The notes below the pieces were generated by a model that saw only the letters and a program-made list of their open reading frames with translations, made no database searches and had not been told where the DNA came from. Made by a program: the position numbers and the translations under genes. Below are positions 42,990 to 51,780 of a stretch of DNA of 64,000 nt, piece by piece. Source of the DNA: Candidatus Bathyarchaeota archaeon A05DMB-4 (GTDB taxonomy: Archaea > Thermoproteota > Bathyarchaeia > Bathyarchaeales > SOJC01); contig JABFQO010000001.1 in the NCBI GenBank assembly GCA_019685575.1, positions 62,001-126,000 of the forward strand. The letters run 5' to 3'. Numbering within the stretch: the stretch's first letter is position 1; every line of letters starts with the position of its first letter.

Positions 42990-43751
42990 ATGGGCTATTA
43001 TCTGGGCGAAATGGCGTGGCTAGACGTGCAAGAATTCTTGGCTAACCATAACGTCGCCATCATACCCGTCGGAAGCAACGAACAACACGGTCCACACTTG
43101 CCTCTCGATACAGACGCGTATGACGCGTTTTGGCTCTCGTTAAAAGCAGCCGAAAAAGCAGGCTGCGCCCTCGTGGCTCCTCCGATTTATTATGGCGTTT
43201 CAATGCACCACATGGACTTTCCAGGTACGGTAACGCTTAATCCACACACATTGGAGAAGTTGGCATACGAGGTTGCTACGAGTTTAGTGAGACACGGCTT
43301 TAGAAAAATTGTTTTTGAGAACGGGCATGGCGGGAATACGCAGGCTTTGGAGTCTGCAGCGCAGAGAGTAAAGATGGATACAGGCGCGTTCGTGGTTGTT
43401 GACACGGTTAGCCTCATACCAGACTACATCGAAAAATTTGTCACATCACCGCACGATGCACATGCAGGTGAATTCGAAACATCTACTTCTCTGGCAAACC
43501 GAGAAGAAAAGGTCAAAAAAGACAGAATAAAAAAACCCGCCCTAAAACTTCCAAGTTCCAAATACACAAAAATCGGACTAAAAGAAACGGGTCCAAAAGT
43601 ATTCTGGGGCTTCAGAACGAAGGAAATTAGCGACACAGGCGTAATAGGCGACCCCACGAAAGCGTCTAAAAAGAAAGGCGCAATCGCTTGGAAAATGGCT
43701 ACCGAGAGACTGGCAGATTTGTTGGTTGAGCTTGACAAGATGAAGGTGTAA
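42990..43751 (+). CDS. Creatininase-family amidohydrolase
   Basis: 253 residues. The metal-binding motifs of the family are intact: VGSNEQHGPHLPLDTDAYDA, FENGHGGNTQALE and DAHAGEFETS. In archaea this family includes the formamide hydrolase of riboflavin/F420 synthesis (ArfB) and several uncharacterised amidohydrolases; the sequence alone does not decide. It is followed after seven bases by a low-molecular-weight phosphatase-fold gene. Confidence 0.9.
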   Translation: MGYYLGEMAWLDVQEFLANHNVAIIPVGSNEQHGPHLPLDTDAYDAFWLSLKAAEKAGCALVAPPIYYGVSMHHMDFPGTVTLNPHTLEKLAYEVATSLVRHGFRKIVFENGHGGNTQALESAAQRVKMDTGAFVVVDTVSLIPDYIEKFVTSPHDAHAGEFETSTSLANREEKVKKDRIKKPALKLPSSKYTKIGLKETGPKVFWGFRTKEISDTGVIGDPTKASKKKGAIAWKMATERLADLLVELDKMKV

Positions 43752-43758
43752 GGTAAGC

Positions 43759-44154
43759 ATGTTGAAACGCGTGTTGTTTGTTTGTGTTGAAAACGCAGGC
43801 AGAAGCCAGATGGCCGAAGCCTTCGCGAATCATTACGGAAAGGGAAAACTGATTGCTCAAAGCGCTGGGGTAAAGTTGGCGGACAGAGTTAACCCAGTCG
43901 TGGTTGAAGTCATGAAAGAGAAGGGAATCGACATTTCAAACCACAAACCTAAACTCCTAACCGTAAAAATGGTCGAAGAAGCAGACCTAGTCATCTCCAT
44001 GGGCTGCAGCGTCGAAAAATTTTGTCCAGCACCACTCCTCAAAAACGTAATAGACTGGCAACTAGAAGATCCAAAAGACAAACCCATAGAAGTCGTCCGA
44101 AAAATACGAGACCAAATAGAAGCAAAAGTCCAAGAACTGGTTGCAGAAATCTGA
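43759..44154 (+). CDS. Low-molecular-weight phosphatase / arsenate-reductase-family protein
   Basis: 131 residues with SD AAGGTAAG. The N terminus has the active-site loop VLFVCVENAGRSQMAEAF (Cys9-x5-Arg15), and the C-terminal part has DWQLEDPKDKPIEVVRKIRDQIE. The family holds both protein tyrosine phosphatases and thioredoxin-linked arsenate reductases; several Cys residues are not arranged decisively for reductase activity. Co-transcribed with the creatininase-family gene. Confidence 0.9.
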   Translation: MLKRVLFVCVENAGRSQMAEAFANHYGKGKLIAQSAGVKLADRVNPVVVEVMKEKGIDISNHKPKLLTVKMVEEADLVISMGCSVEKFCPAPLLKNVIDWQLEDPKDKPIEVVRKIRDQIEAKVQELVAEI

Positions 44155-44195
44155 CCGTCTAATCTTATCCGTGTTCACAGCGGCAATCTTCAAAG

Positions 44196-44906
44196 TTACG
44201 CCTTGATGCTTAAACGCCTTCTTACAGCAGGATTTTTCTTTGCAAGCAACTGGAGCACCATTTCAAACGTTTCATCTGACGCGAGTTCTTTTTCCACAAA
44301 TACTCCTGTTCTGCCCACGTCGTCGCGACGCAAAAGCGCATGCACACGGTCCAGTACTGTTTCGAGAGAAACGCCTAAAATTTTCGCCACCTCTTCCTCA
44401 CGCCCCACTATGCTACTTTCAACGTGTCCTTTTTCCGTGGGCTTAATCAACATAAGCCGTTTATCAACGCCGGCGACCCGTAAATTGTTTCTTAGCATTT
44501 CCAAGTTTATTTCGCCACTGTACCTGTAAAAATCCCGTTCTACTCTCCGCATTTTCACAAGCGGAAAAGACACACACTGTTTTTCATTCAACTCTATATA
44601 CCCCTTCGCAGCATAAACCGGCGTCGCTTGCACCAAAACCCGTCGATTAATGGAAAAACCAGCATTTTCCAAAGCGCACTCTATAATAAAAGACGAAGGT
44701 GGTTCGGGTAAAAACACGTCAACATCACTTTTCTCAGAAACATCTCCCCGCGCAATACTACCATGCACAACAGAATAAACACGCGCACGTGCCAAGGCCT
44801 CCATAATATTTAACGCTTGGCAACGTAGCATTTTTAACAATCGCCAACGTTTATTGTCATAAATAACTTCAATCTGCTCCGCATGTCTCAACGGTTTCTT
44901 CGCCAT
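44196..44906 (-). CDS. Predicted nucleotidyltransferase (COG2413-like)
   Basis: About 236 residues from ATG 44906 (GTG 44915 possible). The Pol-beta-type core motif VVHGSIARGDVSEKSDVDVF is clear near residue 50. The C-terminal part has EEEVAKILGVSLETVLDRVHALLRRDD, a helical region. Such archaeal proteins are minimal nucleotidyltransferase-like proteins of unknown substrate. Confidence 0.8.
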   Translation of the reverse strand: MAKKPLRHAEQIEVIYDNKRWRLLKMLRCQALNIMEALARARVYSVVHGSIARGDVSEKSDVDVFLPEPPSSFIIECALENAGFSINRRVLVQATPVYAAKGYIELNEKQCVSFPLVKMRRVERDFYRYSGEINLEMLRNNLRVAGVDKRLMLIKPTEKGHVESSIVGREEEVAKILGVSLETVLDRVHALLRRDDVGRTGVFVEKELASDETFEMVLQLLAKKNPAVRRRLSIKA

Positions 44907-44972
44907 TCTCGTCACGACTTACAAAAACTATACTAAACCGTTGCTTTAGAAGATTCCGTGAGGAGCACACGC

Positions 44973-46103
44973 ATGCAACTAACACCCGAAACCATTTTTC
45001 TGTTGGGCTTGTTTCTATTTTGGAGCATCATCTACGTCATCGGCCAAATAATTCACGCAGACAAACATGGGTTCAAAATTTTCCTCTTCTTCTTATCCTA
45101 CCGCTCCAAAAAATTCAAAAATGCCATACAAACACTGGGCAAAAAATACACGTTGTTCTGGAAAACGCTGGCCACCGTTGGATCGGCTTTGGCTTTCGGA
45201 TTAACAATCTTCGCCACGTACTTTCTCTTAGGTAATTTGCTCAAATTCTTCTCTCCTATCGTAGAGAGCGTACCAATAGTGCCAGTTATTCCAGCCATCA
45301 CCATACGCTTGGATTCGTTGCCCTTTTTCTTCACTGCGGTAGCCCTTGTCGTCTTTTTGCACGAATTGGCTCACGGTGTCATAGCGGTTTCAGAAAAAGT
45401 CGCCGTGAAATCTGCTGGTTTGGCCTTAATGTTTGCCTTTTTCGGAGGCTTTGTGGAGCCTGAAGAAAAGAGCTTCGAAAAGGCTTCGAGGGCTTCGAAG
45501 CTTCGAATGTTGGCTGCTGGGTCTGCAGTGAATTTGGCTGTGGGTTTTCTTGTTGTTTTATTGTTGTCTGGTTTATTTGCGCCTTCAGCGGGCGTCGTGG
45601 TCAACGGTGTTGCGGAAAATGGTCCTTTGGCGGTTGCTGGTGTGAGACGGTTCGATGTGATTACTGCTGTGAATAATACTGAAATCTATTCGTTGCAGAA
45701 TCTTGCAGAGTATCTGGCGAATGTTACGCCGGGTGATGTTTTGGTTTTCAGAATAAATGATGTGCCTGTCGTTGTCATTCCTCAAAATTCTGATGGGAAG
45801 GCAGTGATTGGGCTTTTTGGTTTCAATTATCATCCTTTTCGTTTAGGTTTTGATCGTGTGGTGGGTGTGAATTTTTATTTGTTTTTGGATTGGGTGTTTG
45901 TTGTGGCCTTTAGTGTTGCGGTGTTTAACATGTTGCCAGTTTATCCTTTTGATGGAGAAAAGTTTCTTTATTATTCGGTTAGGGATTATGTTGGAGAAAA
46001 GAAGCGTCTACGGTTACGTGTTTTAATTAATGTGGTTTTTTCGGGATTGCTTTTTGCGAATATGATTTTGAGTTTTCTTTTGTTCGGTTTGCCCAGCGCT
46101 TGA
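44973..46103 (+). CDS. Site-2 protease (M50-family intramembrane metalloprotease)
   Basis: ATG 44973 with GAGGAG seven bases upstream gives 376 residues; the frame extends 15 bases upstream. Multiple transmembrane helices, the zinc motif VFLHELAHGVIA near residue 140, a PDZ domain (about 205-275, SAGVVVNGVAENGPLAVAGV), and the second site NMLPVYPFDGEKF near residue 323. It cleaves membrane-bound substrates, usually regulators or signal-peptide remnants. A tRNA-thiolation gene follows after 19 bases. Confidence 0.93.
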   Translation: MQLTPETIFLLGLFLFWSIIYVIGQIIHADKHGFKIFLFFLSYRSKKFKNAIQTLGKKYTLFWKTLATVGSALAFGLTIFATYFLLGNLLKFFSPIVESVPIVPVIPAITIRLDSLPFFFTAVALVVFLHELAHGVIAVSEKVAVKSAGLALMFAFFGGFVEPEEKSFEKASRASKLRMLAAGSAVNLAVGFLVVLLLSGLFAPSAGVVVNGVAENGPLAVAGVRRFDVITAVNNTEIYSLQNLAEYLANVTPGDVLVFRINDVPVVVIPQNSDGKAVIGLFGFNYHPFRLGFDRVVGVNFYLFLDWVFVVAFSVAVFNMLPVYPFDGEKFLYYSVRDYVGEKKRLRLRVLINVVFSGLLFANMILSFLLFGLPSA

Positions 46104-46122
46104 GCATGATGGATGTGGTAGA

Positions 46123-47067
46123 ATGGTTATGTGTAGTTTTTGTGGACGGCGTGAGGCGGTTTTTATTCGTGCTTACAGTGGCGAGAAATTGTGTAAGAAA
46201 TGTTTCTGTACCTCTATTGAGAATCGTGTTCGCGCCACTATTGCCGAGTATGACATGCTAAAGTTTGATGATAAGCTTTTAGTGGCGGTTTCGGGTGGAA
46301 AAGATAGTGTAGGGCTTCTTCATGTTTTGGCTAGGATAGAGAAAAATTTTCCGAAGGCTACATTGCTTGCGGTTTCAATTGACGAGGGAATAAAAGGCTA
46401 CCGTGATGAAGCGTTGCAGATTGCAGCGGAAAACTGTTCGTTGCTGGGCGTTGAGCATCATGTTTTAAGTTTTAAAGAGTTATTTGGTTTGCAGCTGGAC
46501 GAAATTGTGCAAAAAGCAGAAAAAATTCTCAGCGGCGAACGTTTAAGCGCATGTGCTTATTGTGGGGTTCTGCGGCGTCGTGCTTTGGATTTGGCAGCAA
46601 AACAGTTAAAGGCGGATGTTTTGGCTTTAGGTCACAATTTGGACGATGTGGTTCAGACTTTTTTGCTGAATGTTGCACATGGTGATGTTGACCGTTTGGC
46701 ACGCTTTGGTGCAGTGAGTGTAAATAAAGGCGGCATGTTTGTGCGTCGGGTGCGGCCTTTTTGCCTTGTTCCGGAAAGGGAAACGGCGTTTTATGCTTAT
46801 TTGAGGGGTATACGGTTTCAGAGCGTAGTTTGCCCGTATGCGAGCGATGCGTTAAGGAATGACGTGAGGGTTTGGCTAAACAAGTTGGAGCAAAGGCATG
46901 CTGGGAGTTTGTTTACTGTTTTTAGGAGTTTTGAAAAAATCGGGACCATGATGCCGTGGGACAAGAAACGGTTTAACGTTTGTAGAGGATGCGGTGAACC
47001 GTGCACCGAGGGTAAGAACACATGCATGGTTTGCGAATTTCTGGAAAAACTGGGAGTTTTAAGCTAG
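46123..47067 (+). CDS. tRNA-2-thiouridine synthetase TtuA/Ncs6-like
   Basis: 314 residues. N-terminal zinc finger (C4, C7, C24, C27), the PP-loop motif LLVAVSGGKDSVGLLHVL, AYCGVLRRRALDLAAK, LGHNLDDVVQTFLLNV, and a C-terminal zinc finger (CRGCGEPCTEGKNTCMVCEFL). These mark the TtuA/Ncs6 family, which thiolates U54 or U34 of tRNA with a ubiquitin-like sulfur carrier. Repeat copy C starts 41 bases after the stop. Confidence 0.93.
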   Translation: MVMCSFCGRREAVFIRAYSGEKLCKKCFCTSIENRVRATIAEYDMLKFDDKLLVAVSGGKDSVGLLHVLARIEKNFPKATLLAVSIDEGIKGYRDEALQIAAENCSLLGVEHHVLSFKELFGLQLDEIVQKAEKILSGERLSACAYCGVLRRRALDLAAKQLKADVLALGHNLDDVVQTFLLNVAHGDVDRLARFGAVSVNKGGMFVRRVRPFCLVPERETAFYAYLRGIRFQSVVCPYASDALRNDVRVWLNKLEQRHAGSLFTVFRSFEKIGTMMPWDKKRFNVCRGCGEPCTEGKNTCMVCEFLEKLGVLS

Positions 47068-47108
47068 AATAAGCCCCGTTTTTGGTGGTTGCTCGGCGCT
47101 GGGCTAGG

Positions 47109-47159
47109 CCCCTCTTCCATATATGATCCTATTAGGCTCCAAATACACCGCAAATATGA
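47109..47159 (+). repeat. Dispersed palindromic element, copy C
   Basis: 51-base core matching copies A and B with two substitutions, one of which breaks the palindrome (GGCTC in place of GGATC at 47135-47139). Located downstream of the TtuA-like gene in the same orientation. A 7-bp hairpin follows at 47162-47180. Confidence 0.85.
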
Positions 47160-47161
47160 AC

Positions 47162-47180
47162 AGAGAACTACGGGTTCTCT
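47162..47180 (+). repeat. Hairpin following repeat copy C
   Basis: AGAGAAC and GTTCTCT form a perfect 7-bp stem around TACGG. The same position beside copy B carries a related hairpin with changed stem bases. No T tract follows. Confidence 0.55.
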
Positions 47181-47201
47181 GGGGTTAGAAGGAGTGTGAC
47201 G

Positions 47202-47327
47202 TTGTTTTTAGGCTGTGGTGTGTGGCGTGGTGTTTTCTCGCTGTTGAGGGTGCTGTTTATCTATGATGGATTGTTATGCGTATTGGATTTGCGTATGGAT
47301 GTTGAATGCAAAAAACGTAAATTCTAG
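47202..47327 (+). CDS. Possible 41-residue hydrophobic peptide
   Basis: TTG 47202 lies seven bases after AAGGAG (47189-47194). The product MFLGCGVWRGVFSLLRVLFI continues YDGLLCVLDLRMDVECKKRKF. It is hydrophobic with a basic tail and sits in a G/T-rich stretch after repeat C, much as the small ORF at 22845 follows repeat B. Compositional bias could explain part of this. Confidence 0.3.
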   Translation: MFLGCGVWRGVFSLLRVLFIYDGLLCVLDLRMDVECKKRKF

Positions 47328-47333
47328 ATAATG

Positions 47334-47390
47334 GTAAAGGTAATGCTTAAATAATAATTTACTATGTAAAGGTAATACATATCATATGTA
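47334..47390 (+). promoter_or_regulatory. Repeat-flanked promoter and candidate operator of the Lrp-like gene
   Basis: GTAAAGGTAAT occurs twice (47334-47344 and 47366-47376), 32 bases apart, flanking an AT-rich TATA region (47348-47361). The second copy runs into the 15-base palindrome TACATATCATATGTA (47376-47390), located just before the TTG start at 47405. The design fits autoregulation by the adjacent DNA-binding protein. Confidence 0.55.
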
Positions 47391-47404
47391 GTGGTGTGTG
47401 AGTT

Positions 47405-47869
47405 TTGGCTAAAAATGTTTTATCTGGTCGTCCGCTTAGGTTGTTGCGAATGCTTTTCGAAACGGGCAAGCCCGTGACTTTTTACACTTTACATGTTAAA
47501 CAGGGCGAATTAGCCAAGCAGCTTCAAATCAGTCGCCAAGCCTTAAACGTGCACTTGCGGAAGTTGAGGGATTTGGGCTACATCCGCACTGGTAGAGGCT
47601 TCATCGATGTCACCGAAGAAGGTTTAGAATTATTGGGCGTTTCCACGAACCCCGCGTTCGTCTTCCTTAAAGTCTCGCCGTTGAAACGCACTGAAGTCTA
47701 CGAAAAAATCATCCAAACCCAAGCGCAACGAATATTTCGCGTGGCTGGTGACATGGATGCGATTCTTGTTGTTCAAAGTGACAAACTTGACGAGGCACTT
47801 CAACGTCTCGGCGAAATCGAGGGCATCCAAGACACGAAATCTTATATTACCATCCAATCTCTAAAATAG
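47405..47869 (+). CDS. Lrp-like transcription regulator
   Basis: 154 residues from TTG 47405, after GGTGTGTGAG. The N-terminal half is a winged helix (QGELAKQLQISRQALNVHLRKLRDLGYIRTGRGFIDVTEEG). The C-terminal half (about 75-154) looks like an AsnC/Lrp RAM effector domain: AFVFLKVSPLKRTEVYEKI, RVAGDMDAILVVQ and IEGIQDTKSYITI. It precedes sucCD by 26 bases, so it may sense a metabolite and control itself and perhaps the succinyl-CoA synthetase genes. Confidence 0.87.
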   Translation: MAKNVLSGRPLRLLRMLFETGKPVTFYTLHVKQGELAKQLQISRQALNVHLRKLRDLGYIRTGRGFIDVTEEGLELLGVSTNPAFVFLKVSPLKRTEVYEKIIQTQAQRIFRVAGDMDAILVVQSDKLDEALQRLGEIEGIQDTKSYITIQSLK

Positions 47870-47895
47870 GCTCCCACGAAGAGGAACGGTAACCG

Positions 47896-49047
47896 ATGAA
47901 ACTGTTCGAGCACGAAGCGAAAAACATACTCGCTAAATACAAGATTCCAATTCCACAAGGCGGGTTGGCAACAACCCCGGCACAAGCCAAAGAAATCGCT
48001 CTTAGACTGAAGCCTCCATACGCTGTGAAAGCCCAAGTTCTCGTGGCAGGCAGAGGAAAAGCAGGTGGAATACAATTTGCAAGCACGCCCGAGGAAGCAG
48101 AAATCGTCGCCAGCAAGATTTTGGGAATGACTATTAAGGGGATAAAGGTGCGAAGCGTTTGGGTTGAAGAGAAAATTAACGTCAAGAAGGAACTGTATTT
48201 CGGCATCACTACCGACCGCTCACAACGCTGCTACGTCGCCATCGCCACCTCCGCCGGCGGAATGGACATCGAAGAAGTCGCTACAAAAACGCCGGAAAAA
48301 ATCGCCAAACACTTCATCGACCCGGCTCTGGGCTTTCGCACTTATAACGCCAGAGATTTAGCTAAAAAAATCGGCTACACCTCGGGTCAGATGCAGGAAC
48401 TGACAGAGATTTTCATGCGATTTTACATAGCAGCTATGGATTATGACGCGGAATTGATGGAGATGAACCCGCTCGTCGAAACTACAGAGGGCAAATTCGT
48501 CGCCGCGGATGCGAGGCTCATAATCGACGACAACGCGTTGTTTAGACATCCCGACTACAAAACTCGAGTAGCCGGCGAAGGCGAAACCGAACTCACACCG
48601 CAAGAAATCAAAGCCCAAAAAGCCGACCTTGCCTACGTAAAACTGGACGGCAACATAGGTATAATCGGAAACGGCGCAGGCTTGGTCATGGCAACACTAG
48701 ACGCGATTCAACTTTACGGTGGGCGACCAGCAAACTTCCTCGACGCAGGCGGCGGAGCCTCACCCGAGCAGATGGCGACTGCCTTGGACATTGTTTTGTC
48801 CGACCCGAACGTCAGCGTGGTTTTCATCAACATCTTAGGCGGCATAACTCGTTGTGATGATGTGGCTCGGGGAATTTTGGAGGCAAAGAAACGCGTGGGC
48901 TTTACGAAACCCATCGTCATCAGGCTAGTGGGCACGAACGAGGAAGAAGGACGAAGATTGCTCACTGCTGAAGGAATCCACGTGTTAGACAGTATGGAGA
49001 ACGCGGCGAAGAAAGCCGTAGAAATCACAAAGACAAAGGAGCCATAA
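47896..49047 (+). CDS. sucC: Succinate-CoA ligase, beta subunit
   Basis: 383 residues, ATG with AGGAACGG. ATP-grasp N-terminal part (MKLFEHEAKNILAKYKIPIPQGGLATTP, VKAQVLVAGRGKAGGI) and the CoA-ligase C-terminal part (NGAGLVMATLDAIQLYGGRPANFLDAGGGAS). Together with the alpha subunit it interconverts succinyl-CoA and succinate with nucleotide phosphorylation. Nucleotide preference cannot be assigned by eye. Forms an operon with sucD (4-base gap). Confidence 0.96.
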   Translation: MKLFEHEAKNILAKYKIPIPQGGLATTPAQAKEIALRLKPPYAVKAQVLVAGRGKAGGIQFASTPEEAEIVASKILGMTIKGIKVRSVWVEEKINVKKELYFGITTDRSQRCYVAIATSAGGMDIEEVATKTPEKIAKHFIDPALGFRTYNARDLAKKIGYTSGQMQELTEIFMRFYIAAMDYDAELMEMNPLVETTEGKFVAADARLIIDDNALFRHPDYKTRVAGEGETELTPQEIKAQKADLAYVKLDGNIGIIGNGAGLVMATLDAIQLYGGRPANFLDAGGGASPEQMATALDIVLSDPNVSVVFINILGGITRCDDVARGILEAKKRVGFTKPIVIRLVGTNEEEGRRLLTAEGIHVLDSMENAAKKAVEITKTKEP

Positions 49048-49051
49048 CAAA

Positions 49052-49939
49052 ATGGGCATAATCGTCAACAATTCGACCAAAGCCATAGTACTAGGTATAA
49101 CGGGCTCACAAGGAAAATTTCACACGCACCTAATGCTTGAATACGGCACAAAAATCGTAGCAGGCACAACTCCAGGCAAAGGCGGCACCTCAGTCGAGGG
49201 CGTCCCTGTTTACGATACAGTTAAAGAGGCACTCAAAAACCACGAAGCCAACGCGTCCATAATCTTCGTGCCCGCGCCTTTCGCAGCGGACGCAGCGTTC
49301 GAAGCCATGGAAAACGGGCTAAAAACCGTTGTCATAATAACAGAGCACGTGCCGGTAAAAGACTCAATCCAAGTCATGTGGAAAGCAAAAAACGACAAAA
49401 TCACCATAATCGGCCCCAACACACCTGGAATCATCACACCAAGCATGTGCAAATTGGGAATAATGCCCGCTCACATCTTCAAAAAAGGCGTCGTAGGCAT
49501 AGCGTCCAGAAGCGGCACTTTGACTTATGAAATTGCCGCAGGACTCACAGCGATGGGCTTGGGGCAGTCCACGTGCGTGGGTTTGGGTGGAGACCCGATT
49601 GTCGGTTTGAGCTTTGTGGACGTGTTAAGAATGTTCGAAAAAGACAAACAGACACGAGCAGTCGCCTTAATCGGCGAAATCGGCGGCAACGCGGAAGAGT
49701 TAGCTGCGACGTACATCCAAGAAGTAGATTATCCAAAACCCGTAGTGGCCTTTGTAGCAGGCAGAACCGCACCGCCGGGCAAACGCATGGGTCACGCGGG
49801 TGCGATTGTCATGGGCAAGGCAGGAACGGCGCAGAGCAAAATTGAGGCTTTTAAGGCTGTGGGTGTGGATGTTGCCGAGCGACCGGGGGATGTTGCGAAA
49901 TTGCTGACGGAACGTTTACAAAAGAAAAGAGGGCTTTAG
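49052..49939 (+). CDS. sucD: Succinate-CoA ligase, alpha subunit
   Basis: 295 residues; SD AAGGAG lies in the end of sucC. CoA-binding Rossmann part (AIVLGITGSQGKFHTHLMLEYGTKIVAGTTPGKGG), GIASRSGTLTYEIAAGL, and the phosphohistidine region (KRMGHAGAIVMGKAGTAQSKIEAF). Partner of sucC. Confidence 0.96.
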   Translation: MGIIVNNSTKAIVLGITGSQGKFHTHLMLEYGTKIVAGTTPGKGGTSVEGVPVYDTVKEALKNHEANASIIFVPAPFAADAAFEAMENGLKTVVIITEHVPVKDSIQVMWKAKNDKITIIGPNTPGIITPSMCKLGIMPAHIFKKGVVGIASRSGTLTYEIAAGLTAMGLGQSTCVGLGGDPIVGLSFVDVLRMFEKDKQTRAVALIGEIGGNAEELAATYIQEVDYPKPVVAFVAGRTAPPGKRMGHAGAIVMGKAGTAQSKIEAFKAVGVDVAERPGDVAKLLTERLQKKRGL

Positions 49940-49942
49940 TGG

Positions 49943-51166
49943 CTAAACCTTTAAGCGCACAGTTTTCTTGGTGACTTCGTAAACCGTTTTTTCCAGTTCT
50001 TTTTTGTACGCTTCTAGTTTATCCTTTTTTTCTTTTTTGTTGTTTTCGAGGGCAGATTGTTTGGAGTTTAGATGATTCAGCATTCTTTCTTGTTCTTTTA
50101 ACGTCGCTTTAAGCGTGGTGGCTTCGTTTTGAAGGTTCATGATGTTACTTGAGGTTAGGAGTTGTTTTCTTCGCCGATAGACTTGTTTACATTGCTGCTG
50201 AAGCTGGATTAAAGCATCATTCCGCAGTATGGATTCTATCCGGTCTTGCGCCTTTTTTTGACGGCTAGTCTTGAGTTTTATTTTGTTGTTTTCCATGTTT
50301 TCGCTGGTTCTCTGCAGAATCTTCTTCAACAACGGATATCCATCCTCTTCTTTAGCCAACGCAAAGAATGGTCGGCGCAGGTATTCGGCAAGTTTTTGGT
50401 GTTCTTCGGAGGGTATGGCTATGTCGCCGCTGTGGTAAAGGTTCTGCATTTTGACAAAGGGCTTCTGTACGTAACGCAACTCGTATTTAGCTTTACGGTT
50501 AAGTTCATGCGCTTGACTGTTAGTTTGCAGCAGCTCCCGCATTTCTGCGTGCTGCTCGATGGAGAGTATTCTTTGCTGCTTTTCTTGCATCTCCTTGGTT
50601 ACTGATGAAATCGCTGTTCTTGTGTCGTGGGTTTCCTTTTCTAACTTCTCCAATTCGCCTCGTAGTTGGGCTATGTTACGGGCTGTTGTGAAGCCGTCGG
50701 CCACGCTTTTCGCTTTAGAATATTTTTCTTTCGTGAAAGCGTCCAGTTTTTCGATTAAATCAAAAAGCCTGCTTAGGCTCACGTCTATCTTTCTGCGGGC
50801 GATTATGAAAAGGGGCGAGATTCTGGGGAACCAAATGTTCCGCTCACGTCCAATCACGGAGAAGGTTTTTTTCAAATCTTTAACAAATGTTTCAGTGGTT
50901 TCGAGTGAAACTTGCTGTGGAAAATTAATCTTGCCTAACGTGTCGATGAAGAATGTTGCCAATCGCCTCGTCACGCGTGCTCGGTGGTATGCCTTGCCCT
51001 TTTCAATCTCTCTTTCGCACTCTTTGATCAGGCTTTCGCAGTCTTCTTTGACTTGGTTTATTCTTTTTCTTACGTCGTCGATCAGCTTGTTTGCTTCGTT
51101 GTCTAGGGGTTTTACAAGGTTGGCGGTTTCCTTTTCAAACCATTTCTCGAACTCTTGAAATGGCAT
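49943..51166 (-). CDS. Coiled-coil protein of unknown function
   Basis: 407 residues with several long coiled-coil stretches (about 20-60, 165-225, 335-395) and no ATPase motif, membrane helix or signal peptide. The middle holds FFALAKEEDGYPLLKKIL and helix-rich segments. Similar SMC-like coiled-coil proteins occur in other uncultured archaea but their role is not known. It converges on sucD with a 3-base gap and is followed upstream by another unknown gene on the same strand. Confidence 0.7.
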   Translation of the reverse strand: MPFQEFEKWFEKETANLVKPLDNEANKLIDDVRKRINQVKEDCESLIKECEREIEKGKAYHRARVTRRLATFFIDTLGKINFPQQVSLETTETFVKDLKKTFSVIGRERNIWFPRISPLFIIARRKIDVSLSRLFDLIEKLDAFTKEKYSKAKSVADGFTTARNIAQLRGELEKLEKETHDTRTAISSVTKEMQEKQQRILSIEQHAEMRELLQTNSQAHELNRKAKYELRYVQKPFVKMQNLYHSGDIAIPSEEHQKLAEYLRRPFFALAKEEDGYPLLKKILQRTSENMENNKIKLKTSRQKKAQDRIESILRNDALIQLQQQCKQVYRRRKQLLTSSNIMNLQNEATTLKATLKEQERMLNHLNSKQSALENNKKEKKDKLEAYKKELEKTVYEVTKKTVRLKV

Positions 51167-51236
51167 CTCTACAACGCCAGAAATTACAAGTCCTCCAATC
51201 TTGATTGTTTTGAGTAGTATATTGAGATTTTAATAT

Positions 51237-51716
51237 TTATTTATGCCCATTTTCACGGTCGACAGTGTTGCCTAAAGCTTTTCTGAATTTTTCCATCAGA
51301 ACTTTCGCTCGCGGCATCATTTCTTCAGGCAGGTTTGGGTCGTCTGTCATGACGAGGTTATGATGTTTTAGTCTTGTTTTTATCCAAGAATAATCCTTTC
51401 TGAGCAGAGCATAGTCCAGTTCTTTTTCCATGGCGTTGAAGTGGGCAGTATAGATTACGGTTTTCGGCGAGTTCACGATCACGTGTTTGTCGATTGTTCT
51501 TCCCATCTTCTTAAGTTCACTTATCTCTATCAATTCATGAACCATCAAATACTCACTATCTAGGACATCGCGCAGGGTAGTCGTGTTTTTAGAAAAAATC
51601 TCTCCCGTCATGTAGTCGCAGAATTCCTTGGCTGAAACCTCTCTTAACGAGTAGCCAAACTGTCTGAGAGTCTTCTTTGTCTCTTTTATCCTTTCTCCTA
51701 CCTCAGCCAGCATCAT
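51237..51716 (-). CDS. Uncharacterised archaeal protein
   Basis: 159 residues from ATG 51716. Helical throughout with conserved-looking motifs MVHELIEISELKKMGRTIDKHVI, VIYTAHFNAMEKELDYALLRKDYSWIKTRL and DDPNLPEEMMPRAK. The HE and H residues could suggest metal binding, but no known family is recognised. It lies upstream of the coiled-coil gene on the same strand (70-base gap). Confidence 0.7.
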   Translation of the reverse strand: MMLAEVGERIKETKKTLRQFGYSLREVSAKEFCDYMTGEIFSKNTTTLRDVLDSEYLMVHELIEISELKKMGRTIDKHVIVNSPKTVIYTAHFNAMEKELDYALLRKDYSWIKTRLKHHNLVMTDDPNLPEEMMPRAKVLMEKFRKALGNTVDRENGHK

Positions 51717-51750
51717 CGAGTCACTGAAAAAGAACTTTCAATGTTTCGGC

Positions 51751-51757
51751 TAATTAA
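51751..51757 (+). promoter_or_regulatory. TATA-like box of the topoisomerase IB gene
   Basis: TAATTAA centred about 27 bases before ATG 51781. There is no SD before that ATG, so a leaderless start there is the likeliest choice. Confidence 0.4.
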
Positions 51758-51780
51758 CCTAACCTCTCTTGATTTCAAAA

